Assembly (NCBI RefSeq): GCF_000745125.1
Contig: NZ_JQNF01000010.1
Location: forward strand, 496,001-560,000
Length of the DNA stretch: 64,000 nt
From: Carnobacterium jeotgali MS3
GTDB taxonomy: Bacteria; Bacillota; Bacilli; Lactobacillales; Carnobacteriaceae
Direction: 5' to 3'
Part shown: positions 25,862 through 33,991 of the stretch, piece by piece
How the letters are laid out: every line of letters begins with the position of its first letter
Position numbering within the stretch: position 1 is the stretch's first letter
Notes under the pieces: model-generated
Told to the model about the DNA's origin: nothing
The model's input: the letters and a program-made list of their open reading frames with translations, nothing else
Database searches by the model: none
Position numbers and translations under genes: made by a program

Positions 25862-26939
25862 AAATTTACAACTCTCACTATTTGGAGAGTCACATGGTGT
25901 GGCGATTGGCGTTACGATCAATGGTCTACCTCCAGGATTGGAACTCGATATGGAACGAGTAACATTTGAAATGGCCCGCAGAGCGCCAGGAAAAAATGAA
26001 TTGACGACACCAAGAAAAGAAAAAGATCATCCAGAGATTTTAAGCGGCTTTTTAGATGGGAAAACAACCGGAGCACCTCTTACAGCAATCATTTGGAACA
26101 CAAATACACGCTCAAAAGACTACAGTGTGTTGAAAGATGTTATGCGTCCAGGACAAGCTGATTACCCCGGACGCGTGCGTTACAATGGCCATAATGACCA
26201 TCGCGGCAGCGGCCACTTCTCCGGAAGAATAACTGCTCCGCTAGTGTTTACAGGTGCTATTTGTCAGCAATGGCTGAAACAAAAAGGTGTAACAGTAGGC
26301 TCTCATATTCAGTCGATTGGAACAATCGAAGACGAAACTTTTGAGGATCAGGAAACAGTCACGTTAGAGCAAATCGAACAGTTCAAAGAAGAACAGCTTC
26401 CTTTGTTTAATACTGAAAAAAAGGCAGAAATGACCGACTTGATTTTGGAAGCAAAAGAAGATGGCGACTCTGTTGGTGGTGTCGTTGAAACCTTTGTCTT
26501 AGGATTAGATGCCGGGTATGGAAATCCATTTTTTGACTCAGTTGAATCTCAACTGGCTCACCTCGTATTTGCCGTTCCGGCCATTAAAGGTATTGAATTC
26601 GGAACAGGATTCGACATTACCAAAATGCGCGGTTCGCAAGCAAACGATGAATATTACTACAATGAACAAGGGCGCATTAAAACACGCTCCAACAATAATG
26701 GTGGAATCATTGGCGGGATTACTTATGGCATGCCAATCGTTTTTAGAGCTGCTGTTAAACCACCTGCTTCAATTAAAAAGAAGCAACAGACGATCAATAT
26801 CCAAGAAGGTATTGAGACTGAATTAGAAGTCGAAGGACGTCACGATCCTTGTATTGTTCCACGAGTTCTGCCGGTACTAGAGGCCGTTACCGCTATCGGT
26901 TTAATGGATCTGATGCTTGGAGGACAATCGAATGAATGA
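25842..26939 (+). CDS. aroC: Chorismate synthase
   Basis: 365 residues, the normal length. The N-terminal LFGESHGVAIGVTINGLPPG and the later RYNGHNDHRGSGHFSGR and RSNNNGGIIGGI are chorismate synthase signatures that bind reduced FMN and substrate. It eliminates phosphate from EPSP to form chorismate. Overlaps aroA upstream and the chorismate mutase start downstream by eight bases. Confidence 0.96.
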   Translation: MSGIWGKNLQLSLFGESHGVAIGVTINGLPPGLELDMERVTFEMARRAPGKNELTTPRKEKDHPEILSGFLDGKTTGAPLTAIIWNTNTRSKDYSVLKDVMRPGQADYPGRVRYNGHNDHRGSGHFSGRITAPLVFTGAICQQWLKQKGVTVGSHIQSIGTIEDETFEDQETVTLEQIEQFKEEQLPLFNTEKKAEMTDLILEAKEDGDSVGGVVETFVLGLDAGYGNPFFDSVESQLAHLVFAVPAIKGIEFGTGFDITKMRGSQANDEYYYNEQGRIKTRSNNNGGIIGGITYGMPIVFRAAVKPPASIKKKQQTINIQEGIETELEVEGRHDPCIVPRVLPVLEAVTAIGLMDLMLGGQSNE

Positions 26940-27210
26940 ATTGGAACACTACCGCAAAGAGATTGATGAAATTGATCAAGAGTTGACACGTCTATTTGAA
27001 TTGCGTTTGAATACGGTTCTAAAAGTTGGCGATTATAAAAAACAACATGGTTTACCGGTATTGGATGCCACTCGCGAAAAAGCTGTTATTGAGCGAAATA
27101 TCGGCCGCTTAACAGATCCACAGTTCGAACCACAAGTTACCCAATTCTTCCAATCGATGATGGACATTACGAAAGAAACTCAAACGACTCTCTTAAAATC
27201 AGAATCGTGA
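26932..27210 (+). CDS. Chorismate mutase, AroQ class
   Basis: 92 residues from the ATG at 26932, preceded by TTGGAGGAC inside aroC. All-helical AroQ fold: YRKEIDEIDQELTRLFELRL, VGDYKKQHGLPVLDATREKAV and a C-terminal helix ending near the stop. It converts chorismate to prephenate. It feeds the BacA-like protein of this operon and TyrA of the divergent one. Last gene of the operon. Confidence 0.92.
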   Translation: MNELEHYRKEIDEIDQELTRLFELRLNTVLKVGDYKKQHGLPVLDATREKAVIERNIGRLTDPQFEPQVTQFFQSMMDITKETQTTLLKSES

Positions 27211-27230
27211 TTTATCCGTTTATTGCACAA

Positions 27231-27278
27231 AAACAGGTTATTCATGAACAGTTGTGTTCATTGAATAACCTGTTTTTT
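27231..27278 (+). terminator. Terminator of the aromatic operon
   Basis: 14-bp perfect stem (27231-27244 with 27262-27275), extendable by an inner TGAACA/TGTTCA pair, followed by T6. Confidence 0.92.
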
Positions 27279-27315
27279 ATAGTTGGTGTTGGGCATTCCC
27301 CTTACCAAAAATAAC

Positions 27316-27963
27316 TCAATCCATTAAATTTATTTCTTCTAAATTCTCATATAGCTGTGGATAATCATGACACTTCGGATTTCTAGGTGAACATATTTCT
27401 CTGCCAAATGAAATCATTGATTGATGCGCTCTTCCCCAATATTTGGCTGGGATAATTTCTGTTATACGTTCTTCAATTTGTTTGGGTGTAGCATTTTCTG
27501 CTACTATTTTATGATGTTTGCATACACGTGCAACATGCGTGTCCACTGCAAAGGCCTCTTGGTTAAAAGCCACATTCAATAAAATATTAGCAGATTTCGG
27601 TCCGATTCCACTTAAGGATTGCAATTCTTTACGTGTATTTGGAACTTCACCATCAAATTGTTCCAGTAATTGATTGCTACTTTTATAAATGTACTTTGCT
27701 TTATTCCGATAAAGCCCTACAGTTTTTATGTACGATTCAATTTCTTCAGGCGAGGACTCACTTACCGCTTGAGGATTTGGGTAACGTTCGAATAATCGGT
27801 CTTTTACTTTCGCAACGGATTCATCAGTCGCTTGAGCACTCAATATAACGACCATCAACAATTGAAAAGGATTTTGGTAATGCATCGTCGGGACAGCATC
27901 GGGGTAGAGTTTCATAATTTCATAGACCACGTGTTGAGCAGCTTCTTTTGTTAGCATAGACAT
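27316..27963 (-). CDS. nth: Endonuclease III with incomplete Fe-S ligand set
   Basis: 215 residues. Helix-hairpin-helix LSGIGPKSANILL with the catalytic lysine, then FAVDTHVARVCK with the catalytic aspartate, identify a DNA glycosylase/AP lyase for oxidised pyrimidines. In most family members the C-terminus holds four cysteines (C-x6-C-x2-C-x5-C) for a 4Fe-4S cluster. Here it reads ICSPRNPKCHDYPQLYEN: the first two cysteines remain and the last two are gone, so a normal cluster is unlikely. AAGAAGGAAA precedes the start. Monocistronic. Confidence 0.9.
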   Translation of the reverse strand: MSMLTKEAAQHVVYEIMKLYPDAVPTMHYQNPFQLLMVVILSAQATDESVAKVKDRLFERYPNPQAVSESSPEEIESYIKTVGLYRNKAKYIYKSSNQLLEQFDGEVPNTRKELQSLSGIGPKSANILLNVAFNQEAFAVDTHVARVCKHHKIVAENATPKQIEERITEIIPAKYWGRAHQSMISFGREICSPRNPKCHDYPQLYENLEEINLMD

Positions 27964-28060
27964 TTTTTTCCTTCTTTCAATTTCCTCTAAATGTACCCTG
28001 GCTTCAGTCGTACCATTTTTGATCTGACTGGTATAATTTTAGTATATCGCATAACGACCA

Positions 28061-28098
28061 AAAAAATCCCAGAAATCAGTCTTTTTCTTTCTGGGATT
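28061..28098 (-). terminator. Terminator of the small RIC-like gene
   Basis: AATCCCAGAAA (28065-28075) pairs with TTTCTGGGATT (28088-28098); read on the minus strand it ends in seven Ts. Confidence 0.8.
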
Positions 28099-28112
28099 AA
28101 CTATTTTTCTAA

Positions 28113-28409
28113 TTATGCGTGATAAGCTTGATCTGCTTCAGATAGCATATTGTATACCCCAGCATAGGTTCCACACACATCTCCAGGAATAGTATAGTTG
28201 GATGTAGCTTTACGTAACTGGGTAAATTCTTCCTCTAAATGCGGTTTACCAGTGCTTCCTGCTTCTTTTGTCTTTTCCTTCATTGTATTAAATATATTTC
28301 GTACTTCAAACGCTTCAGGATGATTCTTCCCGTGTGCACGCGTAATTGCTAGTGTAAACATATCCAATTTTTCAAAATTCCGCTCTGCCACTTCATTGAA
28401 TGTTGCCAT
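28113..28409 (-). CDS. Small hemerythrin/RIC-like protein
   Basis: 98 residues. ITRAHGKNHPEAFEVRNIF closely resembles the RVHGxxHPEL segment of YtfE/ScdA (RIC) iron-sulfur repair proteins, including two histidines (His26, His30). A full RIC hemerythrin domain is longer and has further His/Glu ligands; the rest here is helical with PHLEEEFTQLRK. It may be a shortened di-iron domain or a stress protein of the same family. AAGAAGGAAT precedes the start. Single gene with its own terminator. Confidence 0.5.
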   Translation of the reverse strand: MATFNEVAERNFEKLDMFTLAITRAHGKNHPEAFEVRNIFNTMKEKTKEAGSTGKPHLEEEFTQLRKATSNYTIPGDVCGTYAGVYNMLSEADQAYHA

Positions 28410-28553
28410 TAGTGAATTCCTTCTTTCTTGTGTAGGTTATTTTGCTTTATAACAGCAGTATAATCCATCTGTCACAATAGAAAATTGACCCACGTCAAGT
28501 TTGAAATCTTCACAAGTTAAAAAAGTAACGCCCTCACACAGATTGCTAGATTA

Positions 28554-28919
28554 TTAAAGTAAAATTGACGCAATCAAATCATCAAATTTTCTGATATCAA
28601 TATCTTTTCCTAAGCCAATTTTGATATTGCCTGCTCTTGTCCATAATTCAACTTCCGCATTGATATCAAAAGTTCCTGCATTTTCAGTGGACCACATGTT
28701 TATTGAACTATAAGGTAAAGAATAAATCTCGATTTTCTTTCCACGTAATCCTTGGGCATCGCGAACAATTAGTCGTTTGTTCGTAAATATCGCTACATCT
28801 CTAATTGTTTTAAACGCTTCTACTGCTTCTTCTCCTGGAACCAACCGATCATTGATATCACTTGGAATCGCACATTTTTCAGAAAACGTCCAATTTATGT
28901 ACTTTTCTAGTTCAGCCAT
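28554..28919 (-). CDS. Bacterial PH-domain protein
   Basis: 121 residues. VPGEEAVEAFKTIRDVAIFTNKRLIV followed by GLRGKKIEIYSLPYSSINMWS is the start of the bacterial PH-like fold (bPH_1). The protein is soluble, with alternating strands throughout and one C-terminal helix. Such proteins are widespread and mostly of unknown role. AGAAGGAGAAT sets the start. Confidence 0.8.
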   Translation of the reverse strand: MAELEKYINWTFSEKCAIPSDINDRLVPGEEAVEAFKTIRDVAIFTNKRLIVRDAQGLRGKKIEIYSLPYSSINMWSTENAGTFDINAEVELWTRAGNIKIGLGKDIDIRKFDDLIASILL

Positions 28920-29058
28920 TCTTCATTCTCCTTCTCAATCTTCATTAGATAAAGTTGAAAAAACTAATTTGCTCATAAATTCTCAACTATAAATTGATTA
29001 TACCTGTTATTTAATCTATAAATCTAGCTCTTTTTGTATTTAATTCAACTCTGAAAGC

Positions 29059-29099
29059 GAAAAAAGCTAATCCTATACAACATAGAATCAGCTTTTTTT
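29059..29099 (-). terminator. Terminator of the persulfide operon
   Basis: AAAAAAGCT-AATCCTAT pairs, with two mismatches, with ATAGAATC-AGCTTTTTT around a short ACAAC loop, 100 bases after the cstR stop on the minus strand. The surrounding 277-base gap shows nothing else. Confidence 0.7.
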
Positions 29100-29196
29100 G
29101 GGTATCTATTAACAATAGTTGGCTGTAAACTTAACGATTTGACTGTTCATCGTTGCATGTAAGAAACGATCAGTCTTCTACAAGTTTAAACTGTCT

Positions 29197-29457
29197 TTAT
29201 CTACTTTTCATTAACAGACTGATAGCTTGTTGGATATCTTCTTCTCCAGTACCGCCCTCTTTAATATTCGCTTGTACACACTCTACTAAATTTTCAGCCA
29301 CAATCAAGCTAATAGCCCGATCAAGACTGGAACGAACAGCTGATAATTGTGTCACGATATCCACACATTCTTTCCCCTCTTCAATCATCTTTAATACGCC
29401 ATGCAATTGTCCATCAGAACGTTTCAACCGGTTCACAATTTTCACATTATATTCCAT
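29197..29457 (-). CDS. cstR: CstR, persulfide-sensing CsoR-family repressor
   Basis: 86 residues from the ATG at 29457 (GAGAGGGG upstream); a longer frame upstream is not needed. The all-helical CsoR/RcnR fold carries Cys31 (EEGKECVDI) and Cys60 (AENLVECVQ), exactly the two positions used by Staphylococcus aureus CstR to form persulfide or tetrasulfide bridges. Asn56 replaces the copper-ligand histidine of true CsoR proteins. The three upstream genes are rhodanese and CoA-disulfide reductase types, which confirms the sulfur role. Coupled by TAATG to the rhodanese gene before it. Confidence 0.9.
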   Translation of the reverse strand: MEYNVKIVNRLKRSDGQLHGVLKMIEEGKECVDIVTQLSAVRSSLDRAISLIVAENLVECVQANIKEGGTGEEDIQQAISLLMKSR

Positions 29458-29753
29458 TAGACTGTATCCCCTCTCCAAGCAGATATGCCGCCCATAACGT
29501 TGGTTACTTTGTACCCTTCTTTTGCTAACTGTTGACAAGCCATTGCAGAACGAGCTCCTGAGTGGCACATTACATAGTATTCTTGTTCTTTGTTTAACTG
29601 TTCTTTTTCATTTGACAAATCGCTTAAAGGTACATGAATAGCGCCTTCTATATGTTTAGATTCCCATTCATCGCTTTCACGAACATCGACTAATGAAATC
29701 GTTTCTCTTCTCCATTTTTGTTCAAATTCTGGCATTGATATTGAATGATACAT
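29457..29753 (-). CDS. Rhodanese-like sulfurtransferase (single domain)
   Basis: 98 residues, one rhodanese domain: VDVRESDEWESKHIEGAIHVPL, active loop MCHSGARS with the persulfide-forming cysteine, and NVMGGISAW at the end. It transfers sulfane sulfur. It shares TAATG junctions with the genes on both sides, so the operon's protein ratios are probably fixed by coupling. Confidence 0.92.
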   Translation of the reverse strand: MYHSISMPEFEQKWRRETISLVDVRESDEWESKHIEGAIHVPLSDLSNEKEQLNKEQEYYVMCHSGARSAMACQQLAKEGYKVTNVMGGISAWRGDTV

Positions 29754-31405
29754 TATTTTTCCACCTTTTCTGGTCTAACTGTTGAATAAAGAGCAAATGC
29801 TCCATCCAAATTTTTAGCCTTATATTCATTTTGTTTTAAAATACGTTCAGCAATGTAGCTGCGCAACCCACTGTGACAACTTACAATGATGGGTTTGTCT
29901 TTAGGTACTTCTGATAATCGTTCACGTAACTGATCTAAAGGAATATTTAGTGCTCCTTTTAAGCGGCCATTTTTTTCAAGTTCTCCTTCATTACGTACAT
30001 CTAACAATAGATAACCTTCTTTTTGCTTTGATTCTAATTCATGCCATTGAATCGATTCGCTTACTCCTTCAATCAGATTTAAAGCAGCGTAACCAGCCAT
30101 GTTCACCGGATCTTTTGCTGATCCAAATGGTGGAGCGTAGGTAAACTCTAGCTCTGGCAAATCATGTATCGTCATGCCTGCTTTAATGGCCGTTGCAATG
30201 ATGTCGATGCGTTTATCTACTCCATCTTCACCTATCGCTTGTGCACCATAAATTTTTCCGTTTTCAGGATTAAATAATACTTTTAGCAAAATAGTACCAG
30301 CATTTGGATAATAACCGGCATGACTTTTCCCTTGGATATGAACGATTTCAAATTTTTCATTTGCCATTTTCAATTGTCTTTCGTTTAAACCAGTTGAAGC
30401 GGCCACTTGATTGAATACACGGACAATTGCCGTACCAATACTCCCTTTATTTTTTCGCGGCAATCCACTGATCACATCAGCAACTTGTCTGCCTTGACGA
30501 TTTGCTGGAGAAGCTAAAGCAATCATCGTGTCTTCCCCATTAATTTGTTGTTTTACTACAATCGCATCTCCGACAGCATAGATATCTTTTTGGCTTGTTT
30601 CATAGTATTCGTTTACCATTATCCCACCACGTACACCTGTTTCAATACCTGCAGTTAGAGCCAATGTCGTTTCAGGTTTGACCCCTACTGACATTAATGT
30701 TAAATCACTTTCTAAGCGTTCGCCATTTTCAAGAACAACCACTTTTCCTTCTTCTTCAAACGACTCAGCAGCCAATCCGGTATACAATTTGACCCCATTA
30801 GCTTTTAATTCTTTAGTGATATAAGCAGCCATTTCTTCATCTAAAGGTGGCAAAACGTGTGGTGCTTTTTCAATAATTGTAACATCTAATCCGCGATGAA
30901 CTAAACTTTCAGCCATTTCTAAACCGATAAATCCAGCTCCGATCACTACCGCTTTTTTAGGCTGATATAATTCCATGAAATCCGTGATTGCATCAACATC
31001 CGGAACCGAACGCAATGTAAAGATATTCTTTGCTTCTTCTAGTCCTTTAGCTGGTGGGATAAACGCTTTAGCTCCAGGAGAAAGGATCAATTTATCATAA
31101 GATAGTGTGTACTCTTCTTCTGCCGTACGCACGATTACTTCTTTTAGAGAAGCATCTATCGATACTGCCTCACTATAAGGACGTACATCTAGTTCAAAAC
31201 GCGCTTGTAAAGCTTCCGGTGTTTGTACCAACAAGCTGCTGCGTTCTTCAATTTCACCAGCCACATAATATGGAAGGCCACAATTGGCAAATGAAACATA
31301 AGGTCCTTTTTCTAATATAATGATTTCTGCTGTTTCATTCAACCGTCTCAAGCGAGTAGCTGCTGACATTCCACCAGCTACGCCTCCTACAATAACAATT
31401 TTCAT
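29753..31405 (-). CDS. CoA-disulfide reductase with fused rhodanese domain (CoADR-Rhd)
   Basis: 550 residues from the ATG at 31405 (GGGAGG upstream). Residues 1-445 form the flavin disulfide reductase: FAD loop IVGGVAGGMSAATRLRRL, active Cys42 in FANCGLPYY, NAD(P)H loop VIGAGFIGLEMAESL, and AVGDAI. Residues about 460-550 form a rhodanese domain with VSCHSGLRSY. Such fusions reduce CoA persulfide or polysulfides and handle sulfane sulfur in the cytosol. Same gene order logic as cst and similar persulfide operons. Confidence 0.92.
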   Translation of the reverse strand: MKIVIVGGVAGGMSAATRLRRLNETAEIIILEKGPYVSFANCGLPYYVAGEIEERSSLLVQTPEALQARFELDVRPYSEAVSIDASLKEVIVRTAEEEYTLSYDKLILSPGAKAFIPPAKGLEEAKNIFTLRSVPDVDAITDFMELYQPKKAVVIGAGFIGLEMAESLVHRGLDVTIIEKAPHVLPPLDEEMAAYITKELKANGVKLYTGLAAESFEEEGKVVVLENGERLESDLTLMSVGVKPETTLALTAGIETGVRGGIMVNEYYETSQKDIYAVGDAIVVKQQINGEDTMIALASPANRQGRQVADVISGLPRKNKGSIGTAIVRVFNQVAASTGLNERQLKMANEKFEIVHIQGKSHAGYYPNAGTILLKVLFNPENGKIYGAQAIGEDGVDKRIDIIATAIKAGMTIHDLPELEFTYAPPFGSAKDPVNMAGYAALNLIEGVSESIQWHELESKQKEGYLLLDVRNEGELEKNGRLKGALNIPLDQLRERLSEVPKDKPIIVSCHSGLRSYIAERILKQNEYKAKNLDGAFALYSTVRPEKVEK

Positions 31406-31710
31406 TACAGTTTTCCTCCCTTTGTAACTCCAGCCCAAGATGACATGCCGCCACGGACATTTACCACATCATAGCCTTGTTTCATTAACAATTTTGAAGC
31501 TTTTTTGCTACGCATACCAGATTGACAGATTACATACGTTTTACCTTTTGGGATATAATTAGCGATTTTACCTAATGGGACATTTTTAGCTCCAGGTATA
31601 TGACCTCCTTGAAACTCATGAGCTTCACGTACATCAATAATTTGAGGTTTCTCCACTAACTTTTTCTCCAATTCATTGGTTGAAATAGATGATACTGTTT
31701 TAAAAAACAT
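31405..31710 (-). CDS. Rhodanese-like sulfurtransferase, first gene of cst-type operon
   Basis: 101 residues. IDVREAHEFQGGHIPGAKNVPLG, active loop ICQSGMRS and NVRGGMSSW define one rhodanese domain. AGGAGG precedes the ATG, downstream of two CstR-box candidates. Its stop overlaps the next start (TAATG). Confidence 0.92.
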   Translation of the reverse strand: MFFKTVSSISTNELEKKLVEKPQIIDVREAHEFQGGHIPGAKNVPLGKIANYIPKGKTYVICQSGMRSKKASKLLMKQGYDVVNVRGGMSSWAGVTKGGKL

Positions 31711-31773
31711 CTTTATTCCTCCTATTTTTTAATTTATTTTCTATTTTCATTGCTAAATACTCTTTCTAACAAA

Positions 31774-31816
31774 ATACCCCACACCGTATTTATATATATA
31801 ATACTCCGAGGGGTAT
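31774..31816 (-). promoter_or_regulatory. CstR operator pair and promoter
   Basis: ATACTCCGAGGGGTAT (31801-31816) is a palindrome of the ATACYCC-N2-GGRGTAT type, and ATACCCCACACCGTAT (31774-31789) is a second, weaker copy. The TATATATA stretch between them serves as the likely -10 region of the minus-strand promoter. These GC-run boxes match the kind of site bound by CstR-type repressors. Confidence 0.75.
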
Positions 31817-31965
31817 AAAATGTAAAGCTTATTTGTTTAAAACAGACTAAAAAAATACTAGCCACATTTAAGACACTAATACTTGTTTTCCAAATGATAA
31901 TTTGCTATAGTTAGATTGTAATTAATATAATTAAATAACTATTATGAAATGGAGTGATTAGGATA

Positions 31966-32388
31966 ATGAGTATTGATTTTAAAGATCATGGCAAAAAACC
32001 TTATGTTGTAAATATTGAAGATGCTACAGTGCAAAATGATAACTACCGTACAACGATATGGACAGGTGCTAAATTACAAGTAACCGTCATGACTATTCAA
32101 CCAAACGATGATATTGGCTTAGAAGTTCATCATGGAATTGATCAATTTATTCGTATCGAAGAAGGTCAAGGGCTATGCCAAATGGGACCCTCTGAAGATA
32201 ACTTAAATTTTGAACAAGTTGTTTCTGAAGATGAAGCCGTATTGGTTCCAGCAGATATGTGGCACAATATTAAAAATACTGGTGACAAACCACTAAAATT
32301 ATATACCATTTATGCGGGTCCTGATCATGTTGAAGGAACTATTCACCCAACTCATGAAGACGCAGAAAATGATCCTAATGAACACTAA
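31966..32388 (+). CDS. Cupin-domain protein
   Basis: 140 residues from the ATG at 31966; an earlier GTG at 31954 is possible. One beta-barrel cupin: motif 1 is GLEVHHGIDQFIRIEEGQG and motif 2 is PADMWHNIKNTGDKPLKLY, with His/His/His ligands for a metal. The C-terminal HPTHEDAENDPNEH is His/Asp-rich. Such proteins are often called mannose-6-phosphate isomerase-like, but no sugar-isomerase motif is present. Single gene, strong terminator after it. Confidence 0.8.
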   Translation: MSIDFKDHGKKPYVVNIEDATVQNDNYRTTIWTGAKLQVTVMTIQPNDDIGLEVHHGIDQFIRIEEGQGLCQMGPSEDNLNFEQVVSEDEAVLVPADMWHNIKNTGDKPLKLYTIYAGPDHVEGTIHPTHEDAENDPNEH

Positions 32389-32405
32389 AAAAAGCCTCGC
32401 TTTAT

Positions 32406-32470
32406 AAAAAGGAATGTTTTGAGTCCAAACATTTGAGCAACAGCTCTAAATATTGGGCTCTCCTTTTTTG
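32406..32470 (+). terminator. Intrinsic terminator after the cupin gene
   Basis: Outer AAAAAGGA/TCCTTTTTT stem with inner GAGTCC/GGGCTC and ATTTGAGC/GCTCTAAAT pairings. Confidence 0.75.
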
Positions 32471-32519
32471 TAATTTATTAAATATAAACTAAATAAAACT
32501 ACTCTAAGGAGGAGAATAT

Positions 32520-33173
32520 ATGGAGACACCACTATTAAACACAACCCAACTAGGCTACGAATTAGATGGAAAAGCCATTTTAAAAGGAATAACGCTATCT
32601 GTTGAAGAGGGAGAATTCTTAACGATTACAGGACCATCAGGAAGTGGAAAAAGTACCTTATTAAAAATTATTGCTTCACTCTTGTCTCCAACTGAAGGAA
32701 CCGTTTCTTATCAAAGTAAACTAGTTGATGACTATGAACCTACTGATTACCGAAAAGAAGTCTCCTATTGTTTCCAGACGGCTACACTTTTTGGAGAAAC
32801 TGTAAAAGACAATCTCATGTTCCCATTTGTTATCAGAGATCAGCCTTTTAATGAAAAAAAAGCCTTAGATGCTTTAAAAAAAGTTGGCCTAGGAGCAGAG
32901 TATTTAACTAAATCAGTCAACGCATTATCTGGTGGGGAAAAGCAAAGGGTAGCATTGATTCGTAATGTTTTATTTATGCCTAAAGTCCTCTTACTAGATG
33001 AAGTAACTAGCGCATTAGATCATGAAAACCAAGAAATTATTCGTGATTTAATCCGTAATCTGAATCAAGAACAAGGCGTTACAATTTTATGGGTCACCCA
33101 TAATGCAGTCGAGATTCAAGCTTCAAATCGTATTATTCACTTAGTTAATGGTGAAATGGAGGAACCAAAATGA
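32520..33173 (+). CDS. fetA: FetA-type ABC ATPase (metal export)
   Basis: 217 residues: Walker A GPSGSGKST, signature LSGGEKQRV, Walker B VLLLDEVTSALD and switch THN. The companion gene codes for a FetB permease, so the pair is FetAB, which raises resistance to iron and oxidative stress in Escherichia coli by exporting iron. AAGGAGGAG precedes the start. A P-type metal ATPase under a NiCo riboswitch is convergent with it. Confidence 0.82.
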   Translation: METPLLNTTQLGYELDGKAILKGITLSVEEGEFLTITGPSGSGKSTLLKIIASLLSPTEGTVSYQSKLVDDYEPTDYRKEVSYCFQTATLFGETVKDNLMFPFVIRDQPFNEKKALDALKKVGLGAEYLTKSVNALSGGEKQRVALIRNVLFMPKVLLLDEVTSALDHENQEIIRDLIRNLNQEQGVTILWVTHNAVEIQASNRIIHLVNGEMEEPK

Positions 33174-33928
33174 ACTTAGCTATTAATAATTCATCTTTAC
33201 TATTTGCAACTGCCTTAGTTGGTATAGCACTTATTGTGGTTTATAAAGAAAAATTAGGATTGGGTAAAGATATTTTAATTGGTGTTGTGCGAGCCGTTAT
33301 CCAATTATTTGCTGTTGGTTATTTATTAGGCTATGTCTTTAAACTAAATAATATTATTGTGACATTAGCACTTGTTTTAGTTATTATTTTTAATGCCTCT
33401 TTTAATGCGGGGAAGAAAAGCAATGGTATATCAAATGCATTTAAAATATCTTTTATTGCCATCTTAACAGCTACTAGTTTAACTTTGATTGTCTTACTTT
33501 TATCAGGAGCTATTTTATTCATCCCTTCTCAGGTCATTCCAATATCAGGAATGATTGCTAGTAACTCAATGATTGCGATTGGAATTTGTTACCGCAATTT
33601 GAACTCAAAATTTAAAGACCAACGTCAACAAGTATTAGAAAAACTGGCATTAGGAGCAAATTTAAAACAAGCTTCTATCTCCATAGTACGTGATAGTATT
33701 CGTGCAGGAATGCTCCCAACAATCGAATCTGCAAAGACCATTGGAATTGTTAGTCTGCCCGGTATGATGTCTGGATTGATGTTTGCTGGTGTAAACCCTA
33801 CGCATGCGATAAAGTACCAAATTATGGTTACCTTTATGCTGCTATCCACTACAAGTATTGCATCTGTGATTGCTAGTTACTTGGCTTATAAAGAATTTTA
33901 TACAGCAAGGAAACAACTAAAAGATTAA
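33170..33928 (+). CDS. fetB: FetB-type permease (UPF0014)
   Basis: 252 residues with seven predicted membrane helices, the FetB/YbbM length. The family landmark regions are IRAVIQLFAVGYLL near residue 45, ISGMIASNSMIAIGI in the middle and SLPGMMSGLMFAGVNP near 190. It overlaps fetA by four bases (ATGA). Forms an exporter with FetA, most probably for iron. Confidence 0.88.
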   Translation: MNLAINNSSLLFATALVGIALIVVYKEKLGLGKDILIGVVRAVIQLFAVGYLLGYVFKLNNIIVTLALVLVIIFNASFNAGKKSNGISNAFKISFIAILTATSLTLIVLLLSGAILFIPSQVIPISGMIASNSMIAIGICYRNLNSKFKDQRQQVLEKLALGANLKQASISIVRDSIRAGMLPTIESAKTIGIVSLPGMMSGLMFAGVNPTHAIKYQIMVTFMLLSTTSIASVIASYLAYKEFYTARKQLKD

Positions 33929-33932
33929 ACCA

Positions 33933-33988
33933 ATAAAAGTGTGTGAGCCTATCGGAAATTCCAATAGGCTCACACACTTTTATATTTT
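33933..33988. terminator. Shared bidirectional terminator of fetAB and the P-type ATPase
   Basis: A perfect 20-bp stem (33933-33952 with 33964-33983) and 11-base loop, with T-runs in both directions, between two convergent metal-export units. Confidence 0.93.
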
Positions 33989-33991
33989 TTA

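Noticed and set aside
29457-29568. Longer N-terminus for CstR (start at 29568)
   Set aside because: It would overlap the rhodanese gene by over 100 bases in another frame, while the ATG at 29457 has a good ribosome site and the family's normal length.
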